NCBI RefSeq assembly: GCF_040581485.1
Contig: NC_090130.1
Location: forward strand, 2,170,001-2,234,000
Length of the DNA stretch: 64,000 nt
From: Linepithema humile
Taxonomy: Eukaryota > Arthropoda > Insecta > Hymenoptera > Formicidae
Direction: 5' to 3'
The notes under the pieces were generated by a model. The model ran no database searches. It had not been told where the DNA came from and saw only the letters and a program-made list of their open reading frames with translations. Below are positions 51,631-64,000 of this stretch, piece by piece. Position 1 is the stretch's first letter; each line of letters begins with the position of its first letter. The position numbers and the translations under genes were made by a program.

Positions 51631-53908
51631 GTGAGTTACCATTTTTTTTTATTGGGATAAATTAATTTGTTTTACACATTATTTTGTCTTTAATAAGAGC
51701 GTATATATGTATGCGAGATACTTACATATATTTCAAGATAATCTCGAATTCTATTGACATTATACATAATTCGTGCAATTTTTGTGCAAATTTTAATAAG
51801 GAAATTCTCTTGAGATCGCTATTTAGTATTTACTTTTGAATAAATATAATATCTCGGGTGATATACATATTTAACGCGTTAAACCGCTATTCAGCTGAGA
51901 TTATATTTATTTTCTGGAAAATTGTGATACCGAAATGTTCGCGTTTTATATTAAAGATTAGGAAAGGTTATTTGCTCAATAAACTGATTATAACTTTAAA
52001 TTTATATCGCGCGCTTCGTTACCCGTCAAACAGAACGTTGCGCAGCGCGATAGCGGCTGTCTCTATGGCTGCTTTTACTCGGCGACATTATTTCTTGCAA
52101 CTGCGCTGTTGTGCAATGAAAGCGTAGTAGTTTCTATTAAAAACTTGCTCTCGCGAGCCCGTTTAAAACTTGAACAGTTATTTGTATGGCGTTATCGTCT
52201 CCCTCCGCGTTGCTGCGAACGAGAAATAGTTGCGAACTTGGACCATCAGCAGAAGTTTCAAATCCCATCGAGATTTATATTGTAGGCTGTTTCCGTCTTG
52301 CATACTGCTTTCTCTGTGCGATAATGCACTTGACTTACATATTTTCTTCCACTTTAACAAATAGAAACTTTATATAAAAATTTGCAAATAAGCGAGCAAT
52401 ATTGTTGATAAGATCCTTCGCGATTATTCGAAGCGGTCTGTAATCAATAGTACACATTTCTTATCTCAGAGTTGTGTATATTAAAACGAAATGCATATTA
52501 AATTTGCATCTGATGTACCAATTTACGTCACAAGACCGATTTTATGATGCGATAACTTTCTTGATTAGAGAAAAAAATTTAAACAGCTGCCAAGCACCGA
52601 CAAGACAATATAAAATCTCTGTGCATAAGCACACATTACTAAGATGCGATTTTCTGGTGCTTTCATTGGCGGACGGACCGCCGCAGTAGTCACTTTATAA
52701 TATTGCGTGCACATCGTATTGCACAATATTGCGCTTCGCCCGGATACGCCATCAGCGCTCATATCTCACACTGTAACTTTATATCGCGCCGTACGAAGAT
52801 TTCGCGTCATCTGTGTGTGCTCCGTGCTTCTTATCAAACAATAAATTTAAATTAACGTAACCGCTGATTAATATCGTTATTGCGATCTGCAATAACTATT
52901 TATTGCGGACTGCACGATACCGCTACCACGCGCGCACTCGCATTAATACTGGAATTCCATATAATCGCGCCGTGACTCGCTTCATCGCAGAGAAACACGT
53001 GCTCATTGATATTGCCTATCGCGAGCTTTTATGCCCGTGTCTCGATAGAGATTGCTTTATGCACGGACGATCAAGTCTGTCGGAACCGTTCGATTCTCAA
53101 GCGGCGCCTCGTTTCACGTCTGTTTCCTTAAACAAACTTTTTGTTTATGCCTATTTTAGTGAATGCAATTTGCACGAACTACTTCACCTTTAAATAACCT
53201 ACGATATTGAATATTCGCAATGGTGTATGGAATGTAAAAGAGAACATTTTATTTTCAATTATTACATTTCAATAAAAATCTAAATTTTCCGATCTCATCA
53301 ATAATTGAAAAAACGATAATACAATTATATTTGTTTATTTTTTATTCATTTTTTTATTACAAAATATTGTAATTTGTTTCGCATAGGAAAAGAATCGAAA
53401 AAAAAAATGTGTTTATCAAAACGCGCCGATCGAGTTCGATTAAAGGATCTAAGTAGATTAACGTAAGATACTTGAAAGCTACACTATTCTCTATAACTGC
53501 CATTCCTCTGTTCGGTTAGTGGACCATTCAGAATTAGTCGTAAACAGTCTTGTTTGCGCGGAGCTAGCTTCTGTATGAAATTTTCCCTAAACCCGAAAGG
53601 AGGTCAAACGTGTTACAGGAAGAAATTGCACAACACGAGCTCCGCGACGTACATCCAGAATGAGGGCTCGACCTTTTTGATCAGCGGCGCTCGCTTTAGG
53701 CCCTCCTCGGCGTGCTCGGTAATCGGTGGCAGTACTCTTCATTTAGCGTTCTTACATCTTTCATAACGAGGCGTCTTCGGTGCCACATCTGCGGTGTCCT
53801 TTCATTTACAGCTGCATTCATCGCGGCGTTCTTTTTCACTGTTCGCCTCTCGAGGGTCAGACTCGCTAATGAGAAGGACGGGAACTTTGCATAGCTAGAG
53901 GGCAAGAT

Positions 53909-53929
53909 GGGGGGGGGGGCGGGAGGGGG
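53909..53929 (+). other. G-quadruplex-prone tract (plus strand)
   Basis: A run of eleven Gs, then C, three Gs, A and five Gs. Four tracts of three Gs can be formed from 21 bases. It is located in the presumed intron of the plus-strand gene. Confidence 0.7.
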
Positions 53930-56900
53930 ATGACATGGTGGAAAATGGAATCTGCTCTCTCGAAGGACACTTTTTCATCGAGCTAATATGACGCACGAGT
54001 CGCGAAACTGGGCCACTCTGTCTTCTACAACAACAATTCCGATATCTTAGTTTGCTCGAATGCGATATAAATTCTAATTACCGTTTATTCGTTGTTTTTG
54101 CTAAAGTACTATATAACGAATCATGTTTTGATCACGAGTGAATCTTGTTACGCGACAAATTGCGGATATTTTATAATTAAATTACACGGAGCTCTGCTTT
54201 ATTTCTTGCAATTAAGAACAGCTTCTATATTTATCGTGTGAGCTCGAATGCGAATATCAGAATTATAATATTTTCACCTGGGCAACGGTATCTTATTGCA
54301 AGGTTGATTAATTTAGCGATCCGCAAGACGACTCGCCACATTGTACATATGTGTGTTGAATCTGATACTCGCAATTACGTTGAAATATACCTTCGCATAA
54401 TCGTGCTATTGCACGCCTGTTTGCGCGGATCGTTCGACTATCGCGAACGTTTATTTCCCGTCATTCGATTTATCGGAGTCAGATCGGGAATGTAGGACGA
54501 TATGATTTCTCTCAGCCTCTCTATGTTCCAGCATTTTTACTTGCAGATCTTCGACCGTACATTAACTTCGAAGATTAAAATTGCGAAAATAAAGTAACGA
54601 AATCAATGAATACCAAAGTTTGAATTAAAATTGCAGATTTGGACAATTTTTTTCCTAATATTTTAATTCTGTGACGGATTACATTCTATTATTTTTTATG
54701 ACAATCGGATTTTTGCACAGTAAGTAGCTGCAAAATTCCAAAAAGTTTAATGTTACTCGCATCCGGAGATAATGCTACACGAAGTTTTCGTCTTCACAAT
54801 CAAGACACACTTTTTGCGCTATTTCCACTCGCATTTCAGGCATTCATAAATAACGTTTCGCAAACATTCAGGAAATCGATGTCGAAGTGGTCAAAGTCCA
54901 ACTCGAGCATTTTATTGAGATGTTACGCTGCATCAGCCTGTCGGCTTGTCGAACTACAGTAACGCCTCCCGCTCGCGTCGGAGTCGTGTGCTTCCTTTAA
55001 TCGATATCGTTAGGTAACGGGCGTGTTCACATTCATCACGCGCGCGTTTATCATTAATCCGTTCGCTTACACCGATTGCGCATTCAAGAATCCTGCAGAC
55101 TTTATAATTGTACGTCTGTAATTATGTAAATGCCGATCGCGTACGCATTACGCTCGCAACTATGTTAGCTGTGCATGCGATAATCATGCATCGACTTAAA
55201 CGGTACCGCGAGTAATGGACGACCGGTCGTCATCGCTTACGCCAGCCAGACCGGTCGGCAGTCCTTCTTTCCGAATCACCGGTAATTACGGCGTTTAATG
55301 CGCGACGATCGATAAACACGCCGCTCGAAAGTGAAAATCGCGCGGAAAGAGAGTGAGGGCGGCTCGTAACGTCACCGGAAAACCAGATCGTCTGGGATGT
55401 AGCGCTGTGCGTGCATACAATTGCCCGTGTGTTTCCGAAATTCCGATGCATCGCACGCACGCGCGCTAGTGTGTGTCCATGCGTCACATGTGCTGCACTG
55501 CAGCGAATGGAAAACGAATCGATGACCCTTCCGCCTGCGATACTGTTCCGCTCGTTCAAAATTGTTAGATGAAGCTAGTGTCATGTATTGAACGTTTCCA
55601 AGTCTAACAATCTAAAATGTTAAATATGGAATAAGGAAAAGATACTTATGTACATTAGGTATGCTTTGTATTTAATTAACGTCGTACGGGGAACGTTAGA
55701 CACTTAAATTAAACATTTTATTGCTATGTGCAATAAATAACGTCAAAATAATTGGGGAGCTGAATGCAAATCATTAAAAAAATTTTGTCAAAATTAATTC
55801 ACGATACACAAATATATTCCGAATTCTGTAATATATTTCGGAGATACTTCTTCAAATGTAAATTTAACTTCTTGCCAATTATTATAATTAAATATGCATA
55901 AGTTGGAGATATATTATACATTTATTCTCGATTATATAACTTGACCACAAGAACTGGATTGGTGGATAACAAGGAAGTTTGCAGTAGAAATTGTCGATTG
56001 ACGTAGGATTGCGTTAGCATTAGCATCTAATTGCCGCAATGCGCGCGTGTGTAACTCGAAAGTAGAACGTTGTTACTGCTATCGCACGCAATTAATATCT
56101 CTCGATCTGCATGCGAAAAAGGCTGTTACTCCAGTAATAACTTTACTCTTGTGCATGTAGGAGCTGCGCGCGTGTGATTTCGAAGGATCCTGTTACCCAC
56201 GCTTATTCCTCCAATGGGAATAATTCAATCGGTCGTTTACTTTTGCAAATATATAAAATAATAATATGCGATGCTGCAGCGCTGTAACGCATTTTTCATG
56301 TTTAACGCAATGGAAAAAGAAGGAGCAAAAATGATGTGACTTCTGGGCATGTGCATATTATTGGATAGCATATTCCTTATGTCAGAAAAAAGAGTTATAA
56401 AAAAAAATATGAAAAATGTCATGAGATAAATTTTGATAAAGAGAAATTTTTGTCAAAGAGACAATTGCATGATTCATTATTGTGTCGTGGATTTCAAGTT
56501 TAAATACAGACGCCTATATCTCGCGACAATACATGTCCACTTGAAAAAGATCATTGACGAACGGCCAGCGCGAATCGATCGGCAGCGAGAAGGCCACGGA
56601 TACAGACAGCCTCTCATCTCGCATCTCCGCGAGAAGAACTCTCACGTTCTTCAGGGTAGTAGGTCTCTGTGGCTGTGGCGGGTCTTCGGACCCGGTTCCA
56701 GCGAATATAGGTCAGTGTACAAGCCGGCAGGAGCAAAAGGGCTGAATTTTTGCCCGTGAGCACGTCTCGATCCTTCTGGACCGCGTCTGCCCCGACGTCG
56801 GAGACTGCAAACGGCCAAAACGGGTTTGCACGGGCGTTCCCTTCCTCCTTCCTCCCTCTTTTCCTCCTTCCGTCCTCCTCGTTTTCTTCCACCACGAGAA

Positions 56901-57316
56901 AGGATTCCACCATGCCGTCGTCTCTCGGGACGCAGAATCGCCGTCGAAATTATTGTTAATAGGCCGCTGTCCGTGTATATCGCGGATATATCAACACCGG
57001 CCTCCGACCGTCTGTGAGCCCCCGAGGAATTCGTCTAATGTGTATTGTACCTTAATGCCTTTAGTAATTAAATACTTATTGCTCTCGGCCGCATTCGTAT
57101 CGCATTATATCTCAAACGCTGGGACTCCTTCGCGAGAACGAAGACGCTGACCGACGAACAATAAAGATCGAGGCTAATCGAGAAAATTTACTTCCAAATT
57201 TAGCGCTGCAAATTTAATCGCGATATTCTTGCCATTCTTTCAGCATGTCTTACTGATTCTTATAAATATCCGCGAAATTAATTTTAAATATTTGCAACGG
57301 AATACTTGGGTGGAGG

Positions 57317-57382
<66 letters not shown>
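57317..57382. repeat. (GA)n microsatellite, the longest in the window
   Basis: About 66 bp of GA dinucleotides interrupted only by two AAA steps near the ends. Likely length-polymorphic. Confidence 0.96.
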
Positions 57383-58042
57383 ACACCAATTTCTAGTTCT
57401 TGAATATGCAAATAAGAGAAGATACATACTGTGATCAGCTTACTGATTGAAAATAAAAAAAACAAGTTTTTATCGCACGGAATTAATTTTAATTTTAACA
57501 TGCGCAGATTTAACATTGTAGTAGTTTCGAATAGACTCATATCTCGTTAAATGGCAAGAGGTGATCTGTACTATTAAAGTGCGACGTGGCACCTGACTTC
57601 TCACTGGCGCATAGCCAATAAGGATCAAGCCAGAATTTCAATATGTGTATATCGATCTTCGAGTCATACCGATCTCCTCTTTCCTCCGCGACCGTGAGTG
57701 CTGATTTGAAATTCGCAGTCGCATTCTGATCCGATGCTTCGAATGCGCGATGCAAAACAAAATATCTTCCGTTATAAATGGCGTAAGAAGCGAAAACAAC
57801 ATAAATCGTGGAAATATTGATATTATTTACTATAAGTAGAAATTTAATGGGGAGCAATTGAAGCGAGATCCAAGATCTCCTATTTCAGCTCTCGAATTCT
57901 CGCCAACTAGCACGTCTTTTTATGTCCCGTTTACTTTTATGCATGATTTACTTCATAGCTTGTTTGCGATTGTGGATTCCGGGTTCGCCGGTGTGTAAAT
58001 GATGAGAAAGTGTGTATCGCTTTACACAAGTCAACTGATAAA

Positions 58043-58078
58043 TTCCATGGATATAAATGATTCCATGGATATAAATGA
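58043..58078 (+). repeat. Perfect tandem duplication of an 18-bp unit
   Basis: TTCCATGGATATAAATGA present twice in a row without change. Confidence 0.95.
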
Positions 58079-59169
58079 TTTGATTAAAAAGTATGTCTGA
58101 TTTAACGCTTCGCGTTTCCTGTTTTTGAGCAAAGCGCTCCAACCTATAACACGTTTTCAATAAGTAGAACCAATCAAAGCGGCACGAGGCGCAATCGCAA
58201 CGCGGAATCGAGACTTAGCAATTATATTTATGGAATTTACTATTTTGAAATTAGCAATTCCGACTAGGTGGATTATGGTGGTAACATTCCTCATTATCCA
58301 ATCGCCGGCCAGTGAACAGTCGCTCGATATCCTCGCTTAAATTCCAGTCTCGTAGCCGGTTAAACTAATTATTTTTTTGCATTACTTTTTATCGTATTAC
58401 ATAAAATACATAATTATTTATGTATTTATGTAGTTGCGGAATTAAAATTATTGCGAATAAGTCGAAATGGAATATTATAACGTTGCGCGCTGATTGCACT
58501 GCTCGATGGTAAAAGGAATGCACGAAGCATTGAAAAGCAGACGATGATCGTCAGGTAAAATCCAGATCCTTTGTTGTCCTAGGCTGGAAGGTCTACGGTT
58601 CACATCTAGACTGCATTTTATTGTAGCGCGTATAGTTATAATACTCTTTCTTTCCTCTCTCCGAGAGTTGCAGTTCTTAAACACGTTTTAAGCTGTCATC
58701 CTTTCGTTCCCCCTCTATCACAGGTTCACACACTCGCGCATCCTTCCGCTGCTTACGCACATACGTGCGTTGCGCCGGACAGCTACAGGCATTAAGGAAT
58801 GTAGAATATAAAAATTGAAGTTTATACCATACAGTTAATTAATCTTTATATTACACCAGAATTTAATTTTAAATACATATTAGTTATTATTATTATTTTA
58901 TTATTAAAGAGACAAATTATTTAGACGGAAACATTCGATGATTTTTAACACTTAGTATTTTGTTATTATTATTTTGTTATCTATCTTGTCAAAGCGTCTT
59001 AAAACCTGTCCAGTATTGTATTATTCACATATTATGATGAATTAAATTTGTTCTGTAAATTTTCGTTCGATGTAAGTTGAGAATTTTGGACTATAATTCG
59101 ATAATTTACCCTATCTTTAAGAAAAAGTCGATGAAACGCTGCTTGAAGCTTCGCGCAAAACAATGACGA

Positions 59170-59189
59170 CGGCGGCGGCGGCGGCGGCG
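59170..59189. repeat. (CGG)n microsatellite
   Basis: Six full CGG triplets plus two bases, flanked by GAC triplets, in a CpG-rich block of the presumed intron. Confidence 0.9.
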
Positions 59190-61094
59190 ACGACTGGTGC
59201 CGTTCCGTCCGGTACACCTGCGGAATTAGCCGCGAAAAAAGTTTTCGTTGGGCCGCGTGCCTCCGAAATTGCAGAATTATTATTCTTCTTGGAATGCCCC
59301 GGCGCGAGTGTCGCCCAATTGCATTAGAGAGAGGACGCGCAAGGTGAAACGGACGAGGGAGAAGGGGAGGAAACACGTTGGGCGAGACGAGCCAGAAATG
59401 GAGGAAGAAGAGAATGAAGCGGGCGTGGCGGGGAAAGGCAGGATGGTGATTTCTTAGGGCCTTAGGACTTCTTCTTTACGTGCTGGCGTCATGCCCTTCG
59501 GCCAAGTAGACGGGACGCGAGCGAGCGAGCGAACGCGCGCTCCCTCTCGTGCCTCTGCACCTGATCGGGCTCCTGCTGCTTAATTGGAAAGATCCACGAG
59601 TAGGATCGAGCATTGTTCGCACAGGACAAGAGTCGCGTGAAGCACGCGAGGAGGTGGCATGATCGCGCGGCTTAGTTTGATGGAAACGCTTTGCTCGACA
59701 GCGAGATGAGGGGGTTTCGCGGCGCGATAAGCAGACGGGGGCGCAAGGTGCGTTGGGTCGTTAGCTCGGTCGTTAACTGCCGGAGTTGTCTTGTTCGCGG
59801 GCAGGGCGAGGCGTGTTACGTAATGAGTTAATACCACGGAAGTTTGTAACGTTCTTTTTTTTCCACTTCCGCAGGCGATCAGACGCTCTTTGCATCTTTG
59901 CCCGCCCCCTAAGAGGATTAAATATGCCTCGCGTCGGCCCCGAACTGCTGTTCTTCTTGCCTCCGAGTGGCACGTGGCGTTACGGTAATGGCTTGTACAA
60001 TGTTTGCGACCGCGAAATCCTTACCTCGAGATTGAAAAATAAGACAGAACAATTGTCTATATATGCAGAAACACGAAATATAGGTCTACATGGACTGAAG
60101 CAAACAAAATTGTCTATTTCGCATATTGTTTTTTCGACAATCATTTTACTTTCTGCTTTTTTGGAATTTTATAACTTTATCGCGCATGACGATCGATACG
60201 CGTAAGCGATGGTTTGGGAGTTATAATTTGGATATCGTTTTGCAATTCAATGAATGCATGCGCGCACTACGAACCGGTTATACATATATTCATGCCAATC
60301 TTAACGAAGAAACTTTTTACTACATCTTTACATCTTTTATGTGCTCATAATAATTTCCCGTCTAAATGCTCGTCCCAGTACGTCGCGGCAGATAAGACGC
60401 GCTATAAATAACGCCGTCACGTTTCATTGGATTTCGGTTTATTAGTTACCAGATTATAAATCATTAACCGTTGGCCTTTTTGCCAGATTATTCGCACAAC
60501 ACTTTTTATATTAAACTTGAACTTTTTATATTGCTCAACAAAATTTCGCAGACGTATAGTTAAGTATATTATTACATTGATACTTTCGACGTAAAGAGCG
60601 AAAAGAAAAATAAAATATTTTGTTAAACGTAAAACTATAATTAACGTAACTGTAAAATTTATTAAGGATTATGGAATTATCCATTTCTTATGAGGAAGTT
60701 TCTACCTCCACACTTCTATCTTACATTTTTCTATTCTCCATAAAAAAAAAGCTGAAATTTTCTAGGACTTATAATTCTCTATCATTTTTCTCATCGAGAG
60801 AACTCCGAGAAGTATAAAATACTGTTCGAATTCAACGACCGGCCATAAACTGGCACAGTTTCAAACCCGCAAATCCTGTGGCCGGCGCGCGGCGGTCGCA
60901 ACGAGAGGCCGCAAGCCGGTCCAAGATCCTTACGTAAAATATCGCGGTGCTATCCGGCCAGACGGCCGAATATTATTTCCCCTCGTAAAGATCCTGATGA
61001 GAGCGTCGAGCCGGGATTATTTAATGACGCGTGTATCTTCGGTGCTCGCCAGGTATAAAGGTAAATAGGGTGGCGCGCAGAGAGCGGTAGACCG

Positions 61095-61148
61095 ATGAGA
61101 GAGGGACGAGCGCGGGGAGAGACGCGGGCAGACATGCCACCTTCTCAG
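61095..61148 (+). CDS. Speculative alternative first coding exon of the plus-strand gene
   Basis: An ATG at 61095 opens 18 codons (ending MPPSQ, with a second in-frame ATG at 61134) that run to CAG followed by GTATGC, a usable donor in phase 0. Joined to the candidate exon at 63768 the frame stays open. It lies at the edge of a CpG-rich block that could serve as an internal promoter. The evidence is only a start codon, a donor and a matching phase in a short stretch, so a chance arrangement is quite possible. Confidence 0.15.
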
Positions 61149-61582
61149 GTATGCTCTGCGGGTAGCACACCGTCACGCGGCACAGCTGTATGAGTGGGTG
61201 GGATATGTGCGTGTACGGGCGACTAGTATCCTCCTTTCCGAAGCTTTGAACAAATGACAGGGAATGGCTGAGCAGAGGGCTCTCACTGACCTTCTCTCGA
61301 AAAGTCTAACCGAAAATTCTCTCCTTCCTCGGCCGACACTCCTGCTTCGATGTGCGCGTCCCCTCTCCCTCGGTGCGCGGACCCTTCAGGTAAATCGAAC
61401 AGGTATCACACCGTCGACATTTTGAGTAACGCCGAATGAAGCGAAGGAATGAAAGGACGGGGCAGTGGCGTCTTAGGATGGATGAGGAGGCGTTTTTCGG
61501 TTCCACCCGTTTACGCGTTGATTTTTTTGGCGGCTATTTACCGCTCTCGGAATGAGCATCTTACCTGCGTTAAAAATATGCG

Positions 61583-61598
61583 CGCGGTGCGCACCGCG
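61583..61598. repeat. Perfect 16-bp GC-rich palindrome
   Basis: CGCGGTGCGCACCGCG, self-complementary. Could act as a dimer-binding site or hairpin; no direct evidence. Confidence 0.75.
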
Positions 61599-63767
61599 TA
61601 TTTGTTACCTGGAACCTCTCATAAAATTTTAACATATCTTCTATAATATTGTAATTTGTGATTCCAGCGGAACATAAATTTTAATTAAAGATTTTTATTT
61701 GCACACCTCGTGAAAAAATACAAGACTCGAAGCTAGATAAAAGTTACATTAATCAGTTACTTGATTAAATGAAGTAGTTCTTAAGCGAATGGTACAATTA
61801 TACGCGATAATAAAATCTCAGATTTCATCTTTACGCATCGCGGAAATAACAAATGTAAATATAGAAAAATATTATTTGTAATTCGCGAATTCATAATATT
61901 CGAAAACTTAAGATTTTAACTCAATTAAATGTTGAGAAGTAAAAACGCACCAGAAGAAGAACATACTTACAAGGCAGGCGCTCACTTTTGCACGAAAATA
62001 GATTGCGTGCAGTGTTGTCGGTGTTTATGATTCGTTAAAGAGACCGAATGTGTCAACGCTGACAAGTTTACTGCTATCCTTACGCTGGGCAATGCTCTGG
62101 CCCAATGACGAACATCACAGTCGCGTCGGCAGGTTACTGCGTCGCGGTTGCGGCCGTTTCCCCACTAATTTATGGATATTTATGGAACGCTAAGTAGCAG
62201 CGGCGGACCTCTCGGTGGCACTTGCACTTCGCCGCGCGTTTTCACAGCCTCAAACCCATTATGCGGCAAGCGACTCGCGACAAGTATCCGGGAGTCGCAC
62301 GATCCGTTGTTTCAGAAATTGCGTCGCGTCGAGCAAAGCGGGATACACGTGCTTTAAGACAAACGCCTCTTGTCACCTTCGAGATTCCACGGGCACTTTA
62401 TCATAAAGCATCTTGCGCAGTCGTCCTCCGCCCGACTTACCCGCGGACTAGGAATACGACACCAGCTATCTCATATTAAGGATCAAGAATCTTCAAAGTC
62501 ATTTGAAACTAGCAGCCGAGCAATTTGAGAAGCGGACATTAGTGACACTTCGTTAAGATAATTCGAACAAATGCGAGATTCCACTTTCAACAATATCTGC
62601 ATTTGCCGCCGCGCGTCGAAGGATGAAATATGAAGAAAAGAACGTCAGCTTGCATAATTATGCTATTAGGATTTTTTTAGTTTTTGTTGCAAAAACTTCT
62701 GTCATTTGTAATTTGTTTCGCACAAGGCATAAATCTTTTCTACGCGGCGTTGCAGTTCTACGCAAGTCTCTTCTATATTACAATCCGTCATAATTAATTG
62801 CTTTAATTAATTATTTTAAAAAATTACGGAACATTTTACAATGGATTATCTAAGCATTTACTTACTGAGAAAGATTATTGATATTTCAAAATGGCGGGGA
62901 ATCATAATGCGCCATAACAGCCGAATTTCATCAGCGCAGGTTCTCTAGTTTCTCGATAATCGAGGTCGTCCGGGCCGCACTACACTTCTGGCGAACTAAT
63001 GGTGCGTCTAAGGCACTGAAGGGGAACAAAATGAATTTGAAGGACGGTGCGGGCCCGGGAGGGATGCCGCGGGGCGGTGGCTCCGAAAGGCAAGGGAAGA
63101 AGAGTAAAAGTCCCGAGGCTGGCTTACACGACCGCTTCTTGCTAGAAACGCATGAATAATGCAACAATTGGCCGGAGCGTCGACGGAGCCTTTGTTTTCG
63201 CAGGCCCTTCGTTACCGGCCGCCAAATTGCTCGCGAGCGATCCACATCGTCGGCTAGTCACCGACCAATTTCGGGCACAGACAGCGCCCGTCTTCCTTGC
63301 GCTATCGCGACCTTGTCTTCCTCGCGCGCGCAGGAAGACCCGGCAAATAATTAACAATTATGGGTGGAGCATACTAGCCTACGTCGCAGCTGCACTTTGC
63401 ACGCAGAAGGCTGTCAAGGGGATAGATATTCCTTTCCAGGAAACAAGCTGCGCCAGCAAATTAGGGCATGAAGCCTCTGTGATTAATTGTTGACGGCTTT
63501 CTATTTTCGCTTCTTCTTTACCGAAGCTGCATTTCGGCAAATTGGACAAATTGATCGTTTCTGCGGTTCCTCATTCGTAAATATTTTTTTTTAACATTCA
63601 ACACACGTGTAAAATCTTATTGAAACAGTTGAAAAAAAAAACTTTATTTTTCCAATATGATAAATAAATATACGTATTGGTTTGTACTACGATGGATACA
63701 ATTTACCTCGCAGTGTCAAATTCTCTTGGACAATATTTTCAACGTATGATCGTTGTTACTGTAACAG

Positions 63768-63842
63768 CCGGCACTCCGTCGAACGCGTTCCGACAGAATA
63801 CCAATGATCAGATGCCACCAGAAGACAGATCGGACATCATCA
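63768..63842 (+). CDS. Candidate second coding exon of the plus-strand gene
   Basis: A 75-bp segment preceded by GTTACTGTAACAG (acceptor) and followed by GTAAGG (donor). Read in phase 0 to match the exon ending at 51630 it gives 25 codons without a stop: PALRRTRSDRIPMIR, then CHQKTDRTSS. RTRSD fits a basic-residue-directed kinase site, and the composition resembles regulatory segments of signalling proteins. In another frame the region is also open (63677-63928), but that frame ignores both splice signals. The exon is plausible because both borders are in phase and the distance is normal for this genome; no domain confirms it. Confidence 0.35.
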
Positions 63843-64000
63843 GTAAGGCATCTCAACTTCGATCACAATTGAAGCCAAATGGCTGCGTTTTCTTAGAAAG
63901 AGAAATATCCGAGAGAAATGCAATATGAACATTTAAATATATTTGATAAAGTAAACTCTATAAATATATTTCCTATGCATTTGCATATGCAAATTGAAAA
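63843..64000 (+). other. Presumed start of the next intron
   Basis: AT-rich sequence following the GTAAGG donor. In the frame of the candidate exon a TGA is reached at 63868-63870, ten codons in, which is consistent with an intron. The window ends here. Confidence 0.3.

Larger units (their letters stand above)
51631..63767 (+). other. Presumed first coding intron of the plus-strand gene
   Basis: About 12.1 kb from the GTGAGT donor at 51631 to the acceptor ending at 63767, if the second exon is real. It is AT-rich with CpG-rich blocks at about 54960-55560, 56560-56960, 59100-59800 and 60840-61560. No domain-bearing frame was seen. The block at 60840-61260 contains a possible alternative start exon (61095-61148). 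Simple repeats are listed separately. Confidence 0.4.

Noticed and set aside
56614..56913. 99-codon minus-strand frame with an Arg/Glu-rich start
   Set aside because: The charged segment is the translation of a polypyrimidine tract; no domain or splice support.
63677..63928. 83-codon plus-strand frame near the right edge
   Set aside because: It lacks an ATG at its start and runs through both a good acceptor and a good donor; the phase-0 reading of 63768-63842 fits the splice signals better.

Overview
The window is eukaryotic nuclear DNA from an arthropod, most likely a hymenopteran insect and perhaps an ant. The evidence is the base composition (AT-rich background with frequent CpG-rich patches), very long introns and spacers, many GA/CT and AT microsatellites, and an insect-type BTB/POZ coding exon. 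I saw no bacterial-type operons, rRNA, convincing tRNA or CRISPR array. The species call is inference from texture only.

Layout: (1) 1-16474 reads as the 5'-most intron of a minus-strand gene whose first coding exon lies at 16475-16681. That exon encodes the N-terminal half of a BTB domain closely resembling the Drosophila transcription factor Abrupt; the rest of the gene lies beyond the left edge. (2) 16682 to about 50894 is a long non-coding spacer between two genes pointing away from each other. It holds simple repeats, CpG-rich patches and one striking transposon. (3) 37131-39819 is a 2,689-bp foldback-type DNA transposon. It has two 1,200-bp, nearly identical inverted arms built from a 380-bp terminal domain plus tandem 145-bp units, and it is flanked by a perfect 9-bp target-site duplication. 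(4) A plus-strand gene has its first coding exon at 51379-51630, preceded by a probable 5' UTR from about 50895. A frame-compatible candidate second coding exon lies at 63768-63842, with a 12.1-kb intron between them. I do not recognise this protein; its visible start is an Arg/Asp-rich, probably disordered segment.

The two genes are arranged head to head with about 34.7 kb between their start codons, so the spacer probably carries their promoters and distal regulatory DNA; individual enhancers cannot be named from sequence alone. The foldback element is the most unusual object here. It has no transposase-like reading frame. It carries many copies of a GAACAA/TTGTTC hexamer spaced at whole numbers of DNA helical turns, which suggests arrays of protein-binding sites, possibly for a transposase supplied from elsewhere.
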